From Ensifer sp. LC11 (GTDB lineage Bacteria > Pseudomonadota > Alphaproteobacteria > Rhizobiales > Rhizobiaceae), in NCBI RefSeq assembly GCF_001695835.1, contig NZ_MBSO01000005.1, forward strand, positions 1-64,000: 64,000 nt of DNA, given 5' to 3'. The notes below the pieces were generated by a model. It ran no database searches. It saw nothing but the letters and a program-made list of their open reading frames with translations, and was not told the origin of the DNA. Positions 47,687 to 56,918 of the stretch are shown in pieces; within the stretch, counting starts at the first letter, position 1, and each line of letters starts with the position of its first letter. The position numbers and the translations under genes were made by a program.

Positions 47687-48976
47687 TCAACCCTCTGTGC
47701 CCGGCTTGGCCATCGTTGCGGCGACGGCAGCGTCGATCACGCCCTCGACGCGCAGGCGCTGGTCGAGCTTGGCCTTGAAGGCCTCGCCCACCGGCTTGGC
47801 GGCGACCGGCAGGCCGTCCCATTCAAGCGCTGCGCCCTTCAGGTCACCATTGTTCAGCTTGTCCTCGATGCGGGCGATGACCGCCTCGGGCGTGTCACCC
47901 TCGACGCTGCCGACCGGGCGGACGCGAATGCCCGACATGGCGCTCGACACGAGCCGGTCGAAAATGCCCTCGTTCGGATCGGGCTGATTGAGGGCGTCGA
48001 GCATGGCATCGGCGGTCTTGGGGAACTCGCGGCGCAGGTCGGTGCGGGTCGGCACGCCGGTCTGGGCATCCGTTGCCAGGCCGGATATGGCCTGCTCATC
48101 CGGTGCGATGCTGCGCAACGCGTCGAGTTCGGCGAGGAATGGCCCGCCGCGATCGATCGCGGATTTGAGCGCGGTAACCGCGACGGCCTTCGCCATCTGG
48201 ATATCATTGACCGGCTCGTTGAGCTTCTGCTCGGCGGATTCGATGCGGCTCGCGAGCTCGGCTTTCTCGGCGGTGGCCGATTGCCGGGCGTCGGCAAGCG
48301 CGGTCTTCAGGCCCGCAATCTCCTTGGTGAGATTGTCGACCTCGGCCTTCAGCGCCTCAGCCTCGGCGCCGCCTGGGCCGTTCGCGCCGGGCTGGGCTGC
48401 GGACTGTTCCAGCGCGGCGAGACGGCCTTCGAGCGCCGTGTTGTCGACAACGGCCGTGGGGGCGGGCAGCGCTGCGATCTGGTCGCGCAGGGCCTGCAAT
48501 TCCTGTGACACGGACTGTTCGACGCCGCTGCCGCGATCCGGCCCAAGCGCCGGGACGAAACCGGCATATTGCAGACCGCCGAACCCGAGCAGCGTCACCA
48601 GGCCGCCGACGATGCCGGCGGCAAGCGCCCCGGAATTGGAGACGGGTTTTTGCCGCGGTGCCGGCTCCGCATCGCGCGTCACGACGTGCGGTGGCTCTTC
48701 AGCAAAAGCGGCCGCGGCGGCATCGGCCGCCGCATCGGCGCGCTGCTCCTCGATTTCTTCCTCAAGGCGGGAGTCGGCAGCGCTGTCGTCGCTGCTGTCG
48801 GCCGTAGCATCATCCGCTTTGGCGTCGCCTTCGGCGTCTGTGGCTGCAGCGTCCATCACCGGCTCGCGGCCTGCTTCTGCCTCGGCCGGTTCCGCAATGG
48901 TCTTGTCCGCTTCGAGGTCGATCGTCAGCGGTTCCTTCCCGGACTTCGAGCGGCGCGGCGGGTTTTCCGATACCAT
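47687..48976 (-). CDS. Mitofilin-like inner-membrane protein (COG4223)
   Basis: A 429-residue protein. An acidic, Ala-rich cytoplasmic part (about 1-125) precedes one membrane helix (AAGIVGGLVTLLGFGGLQYAG), a coiled coil (about 160-275) and a C-terminal mitofilin-like domain. In alphaproteobacteria this gene is regularly placed between hemD and hemY and is a proposed homologue of mitochondrial Mic60, linked to membrane shaping. It replaces the HemX of gammaproteobacterial hem operons in position. It is 102 bp downstream of hemD. Confidence 0.9.
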   Translation of the reverse strand: MVSENPPRRSKSGKEPLTIDLEADKTIAEPAEAEAGREPVMDAAATDAEGDAKADDATADSSDDSAADSRLEEEIEEQRADAAADAAAAAFAEEPPHVVTRDAEPAPRQKPVSNSGALAAGIVGGLVTLLGFGGLQYAGFVPALGPDRGSGVEQSVSQELQALRDQIAALPAPTAVVDNTALEGRLAALEQSAAQPGANGPGGAEAEALKAEVDNLTKEIAGLKTALADARQSATAEKAELASRIESAEQKLNEPVNDIQMAKAVAVTALKSAIDRGGPFLAELDALRSIAPDEQAISGLATDAQTGVPTRTDLRREFPKTADAMLDALNQPDPNEGIFDRLVSSAMSGIRVRPVGSVEGDTPEAVIARIEDKLNNGDLKGAALEWDGLPVAAKPVGEAFKAKLDQRLRVEGVIDAAVAATMAKPGTEG

Positions 48977-49078
48977 GGTGACCTCTTACCGTTGGTGCCT
49001 GTCGGCTCTTCCCTCAAACCTAGTCAGCCGGAACGGGGAGGGAAAGCCCCTCCGTTCCGTTTTTGAATGAATTTGGCA

Positions 49079-49792
49079 TTAGAGAAGACTGAAAAGGCTT
49101 TCTTCATCGGGCCTTGCGGCAATCTCCAGCCTCACGTTGTGCGGCAGCGCCTCGGCGATCGCGGGGCTGAGGCAAAGGTAACGCGAAGCGAAGGAGGGGG
49201 CGGCGAGGCCAGCGTCCGACAGGAGACTTGCAAGCCGGCGGGCCGTCTCACGGGAGTAAAGCAGCACGGCGTCGAAGGGGCCAGGTCGCATGGCGTCCTG
49301 CAGGATGCCGGGTGGGTGCGCGATGGGATCCATCCGATAGCATTCCACCACCCGATGATTGATGCCGTGCTGCTGGAGCATGTGTTCGAGACCGTCCGAA
49401 CGAGGTGTGCCGGTCAGATAGAGGACCGGCTGCTGCGTCAGTGTGTCGATGGTCGAGGCGATCAGCCCGGCCAGCGCCTCGCCGGTTCCGCCGCCGATGC
49501 GGATATCGGCGAAGCCGAGTTCCTCGGCCGCGCGTGCGGTCGCCTCGCCGACGCAAAAGCAGGGATCGGCGAGATCCTTCGCAAGATCTTCACGGAATGC
49601 GGCGAGGACCCGAACTGCTTCGGCGCTGGTCAGAGCGATCGCCGCATGCGGCATTTCGAGCGCTGCTTTTGCAGCAACGGTGAAACGGGTAGCCTGCATC
49701 AGCGGCAGCAGGATTGCTTCGTGGCCGGCAGCCTCCAGCCGGCGTGCGGTCGTCTCGGCGGCAGGAAGCGGCCGGGTGACGAGCACGCGCAT
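49079..49792 (-). CDS. hemD: Uroporphyrinogen-III synthase
   Basis: A 237-residue enzyme that closes hydroxymethylbilane with inversion of ring D. The family is poorly conserved, but MRVLVTRPLPAAETTARRLE at the start and LLYSRETARRLASLL and YLCLSPAIAEAL are recognisable. Position directly after hemC (4 bp) confirms the call. The ATG at 49792 begins the family motif; the longer frame runs into hemC. Confidence 0.94.
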   Translation of the reverse strand: MRVLVTRPLPAAETTARRLEAAGHEAILLPLMQATRFTVAAKAALEMPHAAIALTSAEAVRVLAAFREDLAKDLADPCFCVGEATARAAEELGFADIRIGGGTGEALAGLIASTIDTLTQQPVLYLTGTPRSDGLEHMLQQHGINHRVVECYRMDPIAHPPGILQDAMRPGPFDAVLLYSRETARRLASLLSDAGLAAPSFASRYLCLSPAIAEALPHNVRLEIAARPDEESLFSLL

Positions 49793-49796
49793 CGGC

Positions 49797-50726
49797 TTAG
49801 GTCCAGCTTGCAAAGAAGCCCGGGCCGGCCATGGCGCGGATCTCCTCGCCGGCCTTGCGGCCAAGCGCCTCGGCATCGGTACTCTTGCCTTCGATGGCGA
49901 CACGATGATGCGTCCGGCCATCCGGCGTGAGGATCATGCCGGAGAAGCGGAGATGCGTGCCGTCCGAGGTGGCCAGGCCGGCGATCGGCGTGCGGCAGGA
50001 GCCGTCGAGCGTCGCGAGGAAGCCGCGCTCGCAGGCAACCGCCTCGTGGGTGCGCGGATCGTCAATGGCCGCAAGCAGGTCGTTGATGCGGCGGTCGCCC
50101 GCCCGGCTTTCGATGCAGATCGCGCCCTGTGCCGGTGCCGGCGGAAAATCTTCCGGATCGAGCAGTTCGGTCGGGACGTGGGCCATACCCAGCCGCTTCA
50201 GACCGGCATAGGCGAGCAGCGTCGCGTCCACCTGGCCCTCGGCGAGCTTTCTCAGTCGCGTTTCCACCTGGCCGCGATAGGTGATGACGTTGATATCCGG
50301 ACGCAGCCGGCGGATCAGCGCCTGGCGGCGCAGCGACGACGAGCCGACCGTTGCGCCCTCGGGAAGTTCCATCAGTTTCGGTGCCGTGCGGCCGATGAAG
50401 GCGTCGCGAACATCCTCGCGCGGCAGGAAGGCGGAAAGACAGAGCCCGTCCGGCAGCTTCGTCGGCATGTCCTTCGACGAATGCACGGCGAAATCGAGTT
50501 CGGCCGACAGCAATTGCTGCTCGATCTCTTCTGTGAACAGGCCCTTTCCGCCGATCTCGGCGAGCGAGCGATCGGTGATGCGGTCGCCTTTGGTCGACAG
50601 AATGACGACCTCGAACATTTCCGGCGGCAGACCATGGACCGCTGCGAGGCGATCGCGCGTTTCATGGGCCTGGGCGAGCGCCAGCGGGCTACCGCGCGTG
50701 CCGATCCGGAAAGGTTTTGTTTGCAT
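49797..50726 (-). CDS. hemC: Hydroxymethylbilane synthase
   Basis: A 309-residue enzyme that joins four porphobilinogens. The dipyrromethane cofactor is carried by Cys244 in [11 protein letters not shown]; the N-terminus [14 protein letters not shown] and the Arg-rich [18 protein letters not shown] are family hallmarks, as is the catalytic Asp region [15 protein letters not shown]. It is the first gene of the minus-strand hemC-hemD-mitofilin-hemY series. Start is the ATG at 50726; 75 bp separate it from the divergent tsaD. Confidence 0.97.
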   Translation of the reverse strand: MQTKPFRIGTRGSPLALAQAHETRDRLAAVHGLPPEMFEVVILSTKGDRITDRSLAEIGGKGLFTEEIEQQLLSAELDFAVHSSKDMPTKLPDGLCLSAFLPREDVRDAFIGRTAPKLMELPEGATVGSSSLRRQALIRRLRPDINVITYRGQVETRLRKLAEGQVDATLLAYAGLKRLGMAHVPTELLDPEDFPPAPAQGAICIESRAGDRRINDLLAAIDDPRTHEAVACERGFLATLDGSCRTPIAGLATSDGTHLRFSGMILTPDGRTHHRVAIEGKSTDAEALGRKAGEEIRAMAGPGFFASWT

Positions 50727-50801
50727 CAAAGGCTATCCATTGTTACCGGAGTTCCGTGTACCCACCTTTCGGTGCGACCGCAATCTTTTGAGTAGTTCCT
50801 G

Positions 50802-51896
50802 ATGTCTCCGCCCCTGCGCATCCTCGGCATAGAAACAAGCTGCGACGAAACCGCCGCTTCCGTTATTCTGCGCGATGAAAGCGGTAAAGGCCATATTCTT
50901 GGTGACGTCGTTCTGAGCCAGCTGGAAGAGCACAGCGCCTATGGCGGCGTGGTTCCTGAGATCGCGGCGCGCGCCCATGTGGAGGCGCTCGATACGCTGA
51001 TCGAGGAGGCGCTGCTGCGTGCCGGCGTTACGCTTGCCGACATCGATGCGATTGCTGCGACAAGTGGTCCCGGTCTGATCGGCGGGCTGATCGTCGGGCT
51101 GATGACCGGCAAGGCGATCGCGCGCGCAACCGGCAAGCCGCTCTACGCCGTCAACCATCTCGAAGGCCACGCGCTGACGGCGCGGCTGACGGACGGGCTT
51201 TCCTTCCCCTATCTGATGCTGCTTGTTTCCGGCGGCCACACCCAGTTGATTCTGGTCAAGGGCGTCGGCGACTACGAGCGCTGGGGGACCACGATCGACG
51301 ATGCGCTGGGCGAAGCCTTTGACAAGACGGCGAAGCTGCTCGGCCTGCCCTATCCGGGTGGCCCCGCAGTGGAGAGGGCGGCGCTCGCCGGTAATCCGGA
51401 ACGGTTCAATTTCCCACGGCCGCTCGTCGGCGACGCCAGGCTCGACTTTTCGTTTTCGGGCCTGAAGACGGCGGTGCGCCAGGCGGCGCAATCGCTGGAG
51501 CCGGCCACGGATCAGGACATTGCCGATATCTGCGCCTCGTTCCAGCGGGCCATTTCGCGCACATTGAAGGATCGCGTTGGCCGCGGACTGAAGCGCTTCA
51601 AGGCAGAGTATGCCGGTGTTGAGCGGCCGGCGCTTGTGGTTGCCGGCGGGGTTGCCGCCAACCAGATTCTTCGCGCGACGCTCCAGGAACTCTGTGACAA
51701 GGACGGTTTCGCGTTCATCGCGCCGCCGCTTTCGCTCTGCACCGACAATGCGGCGATGATCGCCTGGGCGGGCGCGGAACGTCTGGCGGCAGGCATGGCG
51801 GCGGATGGCCTCGATGTTGCGCCGCGTTCGCGCTGGCCGCTCGACAGCCAGGCTCAAACATTGCTCGGCTCGGGCAAACGCGGCGCCAAGGCATGA
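50802..51896 (+). CDS. tsaD: tRNA N6-adenosine threonylcarbamoyltransferase TsaD
   Basis: A 364-residue ASKHA-fold protein that transfers threonylcarbamoyl to A37 of ANN-decoding tRNAs, with TsaB and TsaE. Family blocks are [16 protein letters not shown], the metal-binding NHLEGHAL (two His), [15 protein letters not shown] and [13 protein letters not shown]. The C-terminus is a little longer than in E. coli. It is divergent from hemC and leads the tsaD-gpsA-yciI-EVE series. Confidence 0.97.
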   Translation: MSPPLRILGIETSCDETAASVILRDESGKGHILGDVVLSQLEEHSAYGGVVPEIAARAHVEALDTLIEEALLRAGVTLADIDAIAATSGPGLIGGLIVGLMTGKAIARATGKPLYAVNHLEGHALTARLTDGLSFPYLMLLVSGGHTQLILVKGVGDYERWGTTIDDALGEAFDKTAKLLGLPYPGGPAVERAALAGNPERFNFPRPLVGDARLDFSFSGLKTAVRQAAQSLEPATDQDIADICASFQRAISRTLKDRVGRGLKRFKAEYAGVERPALVVAGGVAANQILRATLQELCDKDGFAFIAPPLSLCTDNAAMIAWAGAERLAAGMAADGLDVAPRSRWPLDSQAQTLLGSGKRGAKA

Positions 51897-51900
51897 ACAG

Positions 51901-51958
51901 TTCAGCCAGGGGCATGACGAACTCAGCCCATGCCGCACTCAGCCGGGGGCATGACGAT
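51901..51958 (+). repeat. Short direct repeat between tsaD and gpsA
   Basis: Two 20-base copies (51901-51920 and 51939-51958) sharing TCAGCC and GGGGCATGACGA match at 18 of 20 positions, spaced 38 bp. They fill most of the 84-bp gap and encode nothing evident. Confidence 0.65.
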
Positions 51959-51980
51959 ACGAAGGACATACGGATAGAGA

Positions 51981-52982
51981 ATGAACGATAGTTCCAAGAT
52001 CGGGCCGAAGATCGTCGTGGTCGGTGCCGGCGCCTTTGGCACAGCACTTGCCGCGGTTGCGGCATCGGCTGATGGCAGCGACGTGACGCTGCTTGCCCGT
52101 CGCCAGGAGATCGCCGAGGCGTGCCGGGATACGGGTCGCAATGAAGATGCTCTACCCGGCATCGACCTGCCGCCGGCGCTGAAGCACACATCAGACGTTT
52201 CCGTTCTTGCCGATGCCGAAATCGTGCTTTTCGTCATGCCGTCCCAGGCCCATCGCGACGCGGCGCGGCACTATGGTCCTGTCATCAATGCGGCCGCCAC
52301 CATCGTCACTTGCGCCAAGGGCATGGAGCAGGCAACCGGCCGGCTCCTGACCGACGTGCTGGCGGAGGAGCTGCCGGGCCATGCGATCGGCGTGCTCTCC
52401 GGACCTGGTTTTGCCGCCGATATTGCCAAGGGCCTGCCGACCGCCATGGTCGTTGCTGCGGCCGATGCCCAGACGGCGACGATGCTGGCGGAAGTTCTCT
52501 CCGGCCCGACCTTTCGTCTCTATCCCTCGCAAGACCGCATCGGCGTGCAGCTTGGCGGCGCGCTCAAGAATGTGCTGGCGATCGCCTGCGGCATCGTCGA
52601 AGGCGCGGGGCTCGGCGACAGCGCCCGCGCGGCGCTGATTTCGCGCGGCCTTGCCGAGATGTCGCGCTTCATCGCTGCCGAGGGCGGCGAGGCGGATACG
52701 GTGCGTGGTCTTTCCGGCCTCGGCGATCTCGTCTTGACGGCGACCAGCCATCAGTCGCGCAACCTGCGTTTCGGCATTTCGCTCGGCAAGGATGGCCGCG
52801 CCAGCGGACGCAAGGGCGAACTGGTCGAAGGCGCCTTTGCCGCGTCCGTCGCCGCCCGTGTCGCCCATGATCTCGGCGTCGAAATGCCGATCACCGAAGC
52901 GGTGGCGGCGATCATCGACGGCAAGCTCGATGTCAGCTCGGCCCTCGAACAATTGATGTCTCGTCCGATCACCCAGGAATGA
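51981..52982 (+). CDS. gpsA: Glycerol-3-phosphate dehydrogenase [NAD(P)+]
   Basis: A 333-residue enzyme making sn-glycerol 3-phosphate for phospholipids. The Rossmann motif is [38 protein letters not shown], the catalytic Lys in [15 protein letters not shown] and [10 protein letters not shown] follow. The length is typical. It lies between tsaD and the YciI gene, the usual order in Rhizobiales. Confidence 0.98.
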   Translation: MNDSSKIGPKIVVVGAGAFGTALAAVAASADGSDVTLLARRQEIAEACRDTGRNEDALPGIDLPPALKHTSDVSVLADAEIVLFVMPSQAHRDAARHYGPVINAAATIVTCAKGMEQATGRLLTDVLAEELPGHAIGVLSGPGFAADIAKGLPTAMVVAAADAQTATMLAEVLSGPTFRLYPSQDRIGVQLGGALKNVLAIACGIVEGAGLGDSARAALISRGLAEMSRFIAAEGGEADTVRGLSGLGDLVLTATSHQSRNLRFGISLGKDGRASGRKGELVEGAFAASVAARVAHDLGVEMPITEAVAAIIDGKLDVSSALEQLMSRPITQE

Positions 52983-53039
52983 ACGGGCAGCGGGATGAAG
53001 AAACGCATCCCGCGCCAAACGACAACTTCAGGAGGAAGC

Positions 53040-53333
53040 ATGCTCTTCGCACTTCATTGCACCGACAAGCCGGGCGCGCTGCAGCTTCGGCTCGATACTC
53101 GCCCCGACCATGTCACCTATCTCAATGATCTCAACGCCAAGGGCGTCCTCAAGATGGCCGGCCCTTTCCTCGGTGACGACGGCAAGCCGACGGGAAGCCT
53201 GGTGATCGTCAAGAGCGAGACCATCGACGAAGCCCGCGCCATTGCCGAGGCAGACCCCTATGCCAAGGCGGGGCTCTTCTCCAATGTCGAGATCAAGGCC
53301 TTCAATTGGGTCTTCAACAATCCGGAGGCTTGA
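53040..53333 (+). CDS. YciI family protein
   Basis: A 97-residue ferredoxin-like-fold protein. The pattern MLFALHCTDKPGALQLRL, then RPDHVTYLNDLN and AGPFLGDDGKPTGS, is the YciI/YCII family, including the conserved His and Asp. Related proteins are dehydrochlorinases or unassigned; function here is unknown. AGGAGG lies 5 bases before the ATG at 53040. It precedes the EVE-domain gene by 7 bp. Confidence 0.92.
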   Translation: MLFALHCTDKPGALQLRLDTRPDHVTYLNDLNAKGVLKMAGPFLGDDGKPTGSLVIVKSETIDEARAIAEADPYAKAGLFSNVEIKAFNWVFNNPEA

Positions 53334-53340
53334 GACCAAG

Positions 53341-53772
53341 ATGGCGCATTGGCTCTACAAATCCGAACCCGTCAAATGGTCCTGGCAGATGCAGAAGGAT
53401 GCCGGCGCCAAGGGCACCGAATGGACCGGCGTGCGCAACTACCTGGCACGCAACAACATGCGGGCGATGCAGATCGGCGACAAAGGCTTCTTCTATCATT
53501 CGAACGAAGGCCTGGAGATCGTCGGCATCACCGAGGTCTGCGCGCTCTCGCATCCGGATTCGACCGCCGAGGGCGATGCGCGCTGGGACTGCGTCGATAT
53601 CCGCGCGGTCACGGACATGCCGCGCCCGGTGACGTTGAAGGACATCAAGGAGAACCCGAAGCTCGCCAAGATGTCGCTCGTCACCTCCATGCGCCTCTCG
53701 GTGCAGCCGGTGACCGAGGACGAATGGCTCGAGGTCTGCCGCATGGGCGGGCTCGACAATCCGCCGCGGTAA
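53341..53772 (+). CDS. EVE domain-containing protein
   Basis: A 143-residue protein of the PUA-related EVE family (THYN1-like): WLYKSEPVKWSWQMQ at the start, WTGVRNYLARNNMRAM and GFFYHSNEGLEIVGI follow. EVE domains bind modified bases in DNA or RNA, such as 5-methylcytosine derivatives, and occur both in housekeeping and restriction contexts. Here the neighbours are gpsA and yciI, so a housekeeping role, perhaps linked to tRNA modification by TsaD, is more likely; that link is inference. Confidence 0.92.
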   Translation: MAHWLYKSEPVKWSWQMQKDAGAKGTEWTGVRNYLARNNMRAMQIGDKGFFYHSNEGLEIVGITEVCALSHPDSTAEGDARWDCVDIRAVTDMPRPVTLKDIKENPKLAKMSLVTSMRLSVQPVTEDEWLEVCRMGGLDNPPR

Positions 53773-53829
53773 TTTGTTTCAGCCCATCCGAAGGTCCAAA
53801 GGCTGTTCGGATGGGCGCGGAGAGTTTTC

Positions 53830-54495
53830 GTGAAGACCGATCCGGAAAGCTTTATCCTCGAAAATACCGATGTTTTGTCGCCGCCGCATGTGCCGGAGGT
53901 CCGCCTGCACCTGGCGACCGAGGCGCATGAGCTCTGGCTGAAGACGGAGGACGAATTGCAGGAGATCGGCCTGCCGCCGCCATTCTGGGCCTTCGCCTGG
54001 GCCGGAGGGCAGGGGCTCGCCCGCTATATCCTCGACCATCCCGAGGTCGTGCGCGACCGTCGCGTCGTCGACTTCGCCTCCGGCTCCGGCCTGGTGGCGA
54101 TTGCCGCGATGAAGGCGGGTGCTGCCTCGGTGCTTGCGGCCGACATCGATCCCTGGGCGGAGACCGCTGTCCGGCTGAACGCCGCGATCAATGGGGTCAC
54201 GCTTTCCTACACTGGCGACGACATCACCGGCCAAGACCTTGAGGCCGATATCTATCTCGCCGGCGATGTCTTCTACGACAGGGCTTTCGCCGATCAGCTA
54301 AAGCCGTGGTTTTCCAAGTTGATCGCCGGCGGTGCGACCGTAATCGTTGGCGATCCCGGCCGCTCCTACTGTCCGCGCGAGATGATGACGGCACTGGCCA
54401 CCTACGAGGTGCCGGTGACGCGGGCGCTGGAGGATAGCGAGGTCAAACGCACGACCGTCTGGCGCTTCGGGATTGCCGCAGACGCGGCCAGTTGA
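53830..54495 (+). CDS. Class I SAM-dependent methyltransferase, ETFB-lysine methyltransferase-like
   Basis: A 221-residue seven-beta-strand methyltransferase. SAM motif I is VVDFASGSGLVAIAAMKAG and motif II AADIDPWAETAVRLN; the later DIYLAGDVFYDRAFA resembles the signature of lysine methyltransferases that act on electron transfer flavoprotein beta subunit, described in mitochondria and Agrobacterium. The substrate is thus inferred; older annotations call it nicotinamide N-methyltransferase-like or PrmA-like. The start is GTG at 53830 and the gene follows EVE by 57 bp. Confidence 0.85.
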   Translation: MKTDPESFILENTDVLSPPHVPEVRLHLATEAHELWLKTEDELQEIGLPPPFWAFAWAGGQGLARYILDHPEVVRDRRVVDFASGSGLVAIAAMKAGAASVLAADIDPWAETAVRLNAAINGVTLSYTGDDITGQDLEADIYLAGDVFYDRAFADQLKPWFSKLIAGGATVIVGDPGRSYCPREMMTALATYEVPVTRALEDSEVKRTTVWRFGIAADAAS

Positions 54496-54544
54496 CAGCC
54501 CAAGGCCCTTCGATTCCAATCCGTCAAAAAACGGGGGAACGAAC

Positions 54545-54952
54545 ATGGCATTTGCGGGCATGAACTATCTGGCGGTGCTGATTGCCGCCATCGCGGCTTT
54601 CGGTCTTGGCGCGATCTACTACGGTGTCCTCGGCAAGCCCTGGATGAAGGCCGCGCGCATCGACGCCGCAAGCGCACAGATGTCGCCGGTGCTCTTTGCC
54701 ATTTCCTTCGTGTCCGAACTGGTAATGGCGACCATGGTCGCGGGCGTCGTCGGCCATCTCGGTCCGGATCAGGTGACGCTCGCCAACGGCGTGGTCTCGG
54801 CCTTCTTCCTCTGGCTCGGCTTTGTCGCGACGACCATCGTCGTCAACCATCGCTATCAGGGCTTCGGGTGGGACCTGTCGCTGATCGACGGTATGCACTG
54901 GCTGCTGGTGCTGGTTGCCATGGGCGCCATTATCGGCGCCATGGGTGTCTGA
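54545..54952 (+). CDS. DUF1761 domain-containing membrane protein
   Basis: A 135-residue protein with four hydrophobic segments, about residues 6-28, 47-67, 78-98 and 116-135, and the family start NYLAVLIAAIAAFGLGAIYY then GKPWMK. Function unknown. It starts 49 bp after the methyltransferase gene and closes the plus-strand series. It is convergent with the tandem-repeat protein gene. Confidence 0.9.
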   Translation: MAFAGMNYLAVLIAAIAAFGLGAIYYGVLGKPWMKAARIDAASAQMSPVLFAISFVSELVMATMVAGVVGHLGPDQVTLANGVVSAFFLWLGFVATTIVVNHRYQGFGWDLSLIDGMHWLLVLVAMGAIIGAMGV

Positions 54953-54977
54953 CCACGTTTGCCCAGCGGCACCAGGC

Positions 54978-55814
54978 CTATTGCCGGATCACGCAGACGC
55001 CGTGTTCATAGGCGCAGGAGCGGTTCATCGTCTGCGGCGAGACGGTGATGATCTTGCTGCGCTTGACCTGTGGGGGTGGCGCGTAGCCACTGTCGTCGGC
55101 ATAGCGGTAATCGCCTTCCTGGCTGAAATAGATGCCGTTGCCCAGGTCGACATAGGCGGAAATGCCGCCGACATAGGCGCCGATGCCCGGGATGATGTCG
55201 GGAAATTCGTCGCCACCATAGATCCCCGGCCGATAGTCGTTGCGGCGGCCACTGGATGTCCAGATCGCGCGCCCGGCCCTGTCGCGAACCCATCCGCTGC
55301 CGTTCCCCCATCGCTCGGCGTTGGGGCCGGGATAGGGGCGATACCGGGGAAGACGGACATGCCGGGTGCGTGTGTCCACCTCCGGCAGTCCACCGTAGAT
55401 GGCCGGTCGACCATCGTGGCGCCTGTTGCCGGACGTCCAGATATCGTTGCCTGCCCGATCTCGCATCCACCCGCCACGGTGCCCCCATCGCTCGGTGTAG
55501 GGGCCAGGATATGGGCGATATCGCGGAAGGCGAATGTGCCGGGTGCGGGTGTTCACTTCCGGCAGCCCGTTGTTGGACGCCCAGTCACGGCGAGGCATAT
55601 GATTGCGGTTCCAGCCATTTCGGAAGCCCGCCCCGCCGAAGTCGTAGCCCCGACTGCCGGAGCGGCCCGAATACATTCGGTTATGGATGGTGCGCGTCTG
55701 GATGCCGCCTGATCCGCCCCAGTCCCGGGCTTCCATGGGGATGCAGCTCGTTGCGATGACCAGGCCGGCGAGTACTAGCACTTTGGTCGCATGGATTGCC
55801 CTGAACAGAACCAT
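54978..55814 (-). CDS. Secreted protein with two tandem 59-residue repeats
   Basis: A 278-residue protein unlike any family I know. A signal peptide (HATKVLVLAGLVIATSC) ends in a Cys, so lipidation is possible though the lipobox is poor. Two adjacent 59-residue repeats (about 84-142 and 143-201) each read LPEV-TRTRH-RLPRYRPYPGP, RWG, GW-RDRAG, IWTS, and RP-IYGG. Tyr, Arg, Gly and Trp are frequent. The C-terminal part (FPDIIPGIGAYVGGISAYVD onward) has late cysteines. GGAGGG before the ATG at 55814 supports the start. A surface or wall-binding role is a guess. Confidence 0.75.
   Translation of the reverse strand: MVLFRAIHATKVLVLAGLVIATSCIPMEARDWGGSGGIQTRTIHNRMYSGRSGSRGYDFGGAGFRNGWNRNHMPRRDWASNNGLPEVNTRTRHIRLPRYRPYPGPYTERWGHRGGWMRDRAGNDIWTSGNRRHDGRPAIYGGLPEVDTRTRHVRLPRYRPYPGPNAERWGNGSGWVRDRAGRAIWTSSGRRNDYRPGIYGGDEFPDIIPGIGAYVGGISAYVDLGNGIYFSQEGDYRYADDSGYAPPPQVKRSKIITVSPQTMNRSCAYEHGVCVIRQ
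55212..55565 (-). repeat. Tandem 177-bp coding duplication
   Basis: Units 55389-55565 and 55212-55388 encode the two 59-residue repeats without any gap between them. About 75 percent of residues are identical, so the duplication is not recent. Confidence 0.8.
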
Positions 55815-55837
55815 TCTGTCCGCCCTCCGGATGACGC

Positions 55838-55852
55838 TTAACAAATCGTTAA
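55838..55852. promoter_or_regulatory. CtrA-type box before the tandem-repeat gene
   Basis: TTAA-CAAATCG-TTAA matches the TTAA-N7-TTAA consensus. It lies 24 bases before the start codon at 55814 on the minus strand, so binding would cover the promoter or leader. Confidence 0.5.
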
Positions 55853-56119
55853 GGCCACTCTGGGCCAATTTCGCCCGAAAGTCACGGAATCGCTTGGTTT
55901 TTTGGAGCTATCGTTAACGGATGGCCGTGTCTCCGGCAGAGCGGAAAATGGCGCAATTCGTCTAATCGATTAAATTGATTTTGCACTGCAAACACACTTG
56001 TCGTTAAGCAATATGGTGATTAAAGGTCCGGAGGACTGAATTGCGCACAATCAGGTGCGATACCGGACTAAAATCGTCCACTTTCTGGGCGTAAACCCGG
56101 GCATTTCCGTGAGGTTCCG
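55853..56119. other. Spacer before sdhC, promoter region
   Basis: This AT-richer stretch between divergent genes holds no gene. It contains several TTAA motifs and a likely sdh promoter, but I cannot assign hexamers with confidence. Confidence 0.5.
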
Positions 56120-56512
56120 ATGACGGATGTCACAAGAAGCCGGCCGCTGTCGCCGCATCTTCAAATCTATAAGCCGATCCCGACAATGGTGATGTCCATT
56201 GTGCACCGCATCACCGGCGGCGCGCTTTACTTCGGCACCATTCTCGTCGCCTGGTGGCTGATCGCCGCGGCATCGGGTGCGGCCTATTATGACTGGGTCA
56301 GCTGGCTGTTCGGCACGTGGATCGGCAAGCTGGTGCTGTTCGGTTATACCTGGGCACTGGTGCACCACATGCTCGGTGGTCTGCGCCACTTCATGTGGGA
56401 TCTCGGCTATGGCTACGAGAAGCACTTCGCCACCAAAGTGGCCAAGGCGACGATCGTCTGTTCGGTGGCGCTGACGCTGCTGATCTGGGTGGTCGGCTAT
56501 CTCGTCCGCTAA
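56120..56512 (+). CDS. sdhC: Succinate dehydrogenase cytochrome b556 subunit
   Basis: A 130-residue membrane subunit of complex II. Three hydrophobic helices are seen; the quinone-site Ser and Arg lie in MVMSIVHRITGGALYFG, and the haem-ligand His in YTWALVHHMLGGLRHFMWD. The N-terminus RPLSPHLQIYKP is the family signature. First gene of sdhC-sdhD-sdhA-x-sdhB; sdhD starts 18 bp later. Confidence 0.96.
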   Translation: MTDVTRSRPLSPHLQIYKPIPTMVMSIVHRITGGALYFGTILVAWWLIAAASGAAYYDWVSWLFGTWIGKLVLFGYTWALVHHMLGGLRHFMWDLGYGYEKHFATKVAKATIVCSVALTLLIWVVGYLVR

Positions 56513-56530
56513 CTGGGAGGAAGAACACTG

Positions 56531-56911
56531 ATGGATATGCGCACGCCTCTCGGCAAGGTTCGTGGTCTTGGCTCGGCCAAGGAAGGCACCGATCATTTCT
56601 GGCGCCAGCGCCTGACGGCCGTTGCCAACGTTCCGCTCTTGATCTTCTTCGTCATCTTCCTCGTTCGCTACGCCGGCGCGCCTCACGCGGATGTCGTCGC
56701 CGCACTCGCGAACCCCTTCGTCGCCGTCGTCATGGCGCTCGTCGTGCTCTCGGGCCTCATCCATATGCGGCTCGGCATGCAGGTGATCATCGAAGACTAC
56801 GTGCATGGCGAAGGCATGAAGATCGTGCTTCTCATGCTCAACACATTTTTCACGATCGCGGTTGGCGGGCTCTGTCTCTTCGCCATCCTGAAGATCGCTT
56901 TTGCAGGGTAA
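56531..56911 (+). CDS. sdhD: Succinate dehydrogenase hydrophobic membrane anchor subunit
   Basis: A 126-residue three-helix membrane subunit. It starts with [21 protein letters not shown], the family N-terminus; the haem and quinone residues lie in [20 protein letters not shown] (His and Asp). Together with SdhC it anchors SdhA/B and passes electrons to ubiquinone. The sdhA start follows by 7 bp. Confidence 0.96.
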   Translation: MDMRTPLGKVRGLGSAKEGTDHFWRQRLTAVANVPLLIFFVIFLVRYAGAPHADVVAALANPFVAVVMALVVLSGLIHMRLGMQVIIEDYVHGEGMKIVLLMLNTFFTIAVGGLCLFAILKIAFAG

Positions 56912-56918
56912 TTTCGCC

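Noticed and set aside
53341-53772. EVE protein as part of a restriction or defence island
   Set aside because: Neighbours are housekeeping genes (gpsA, yciI, tsaD); no nuclease or methylase of a defence type is adjacent.
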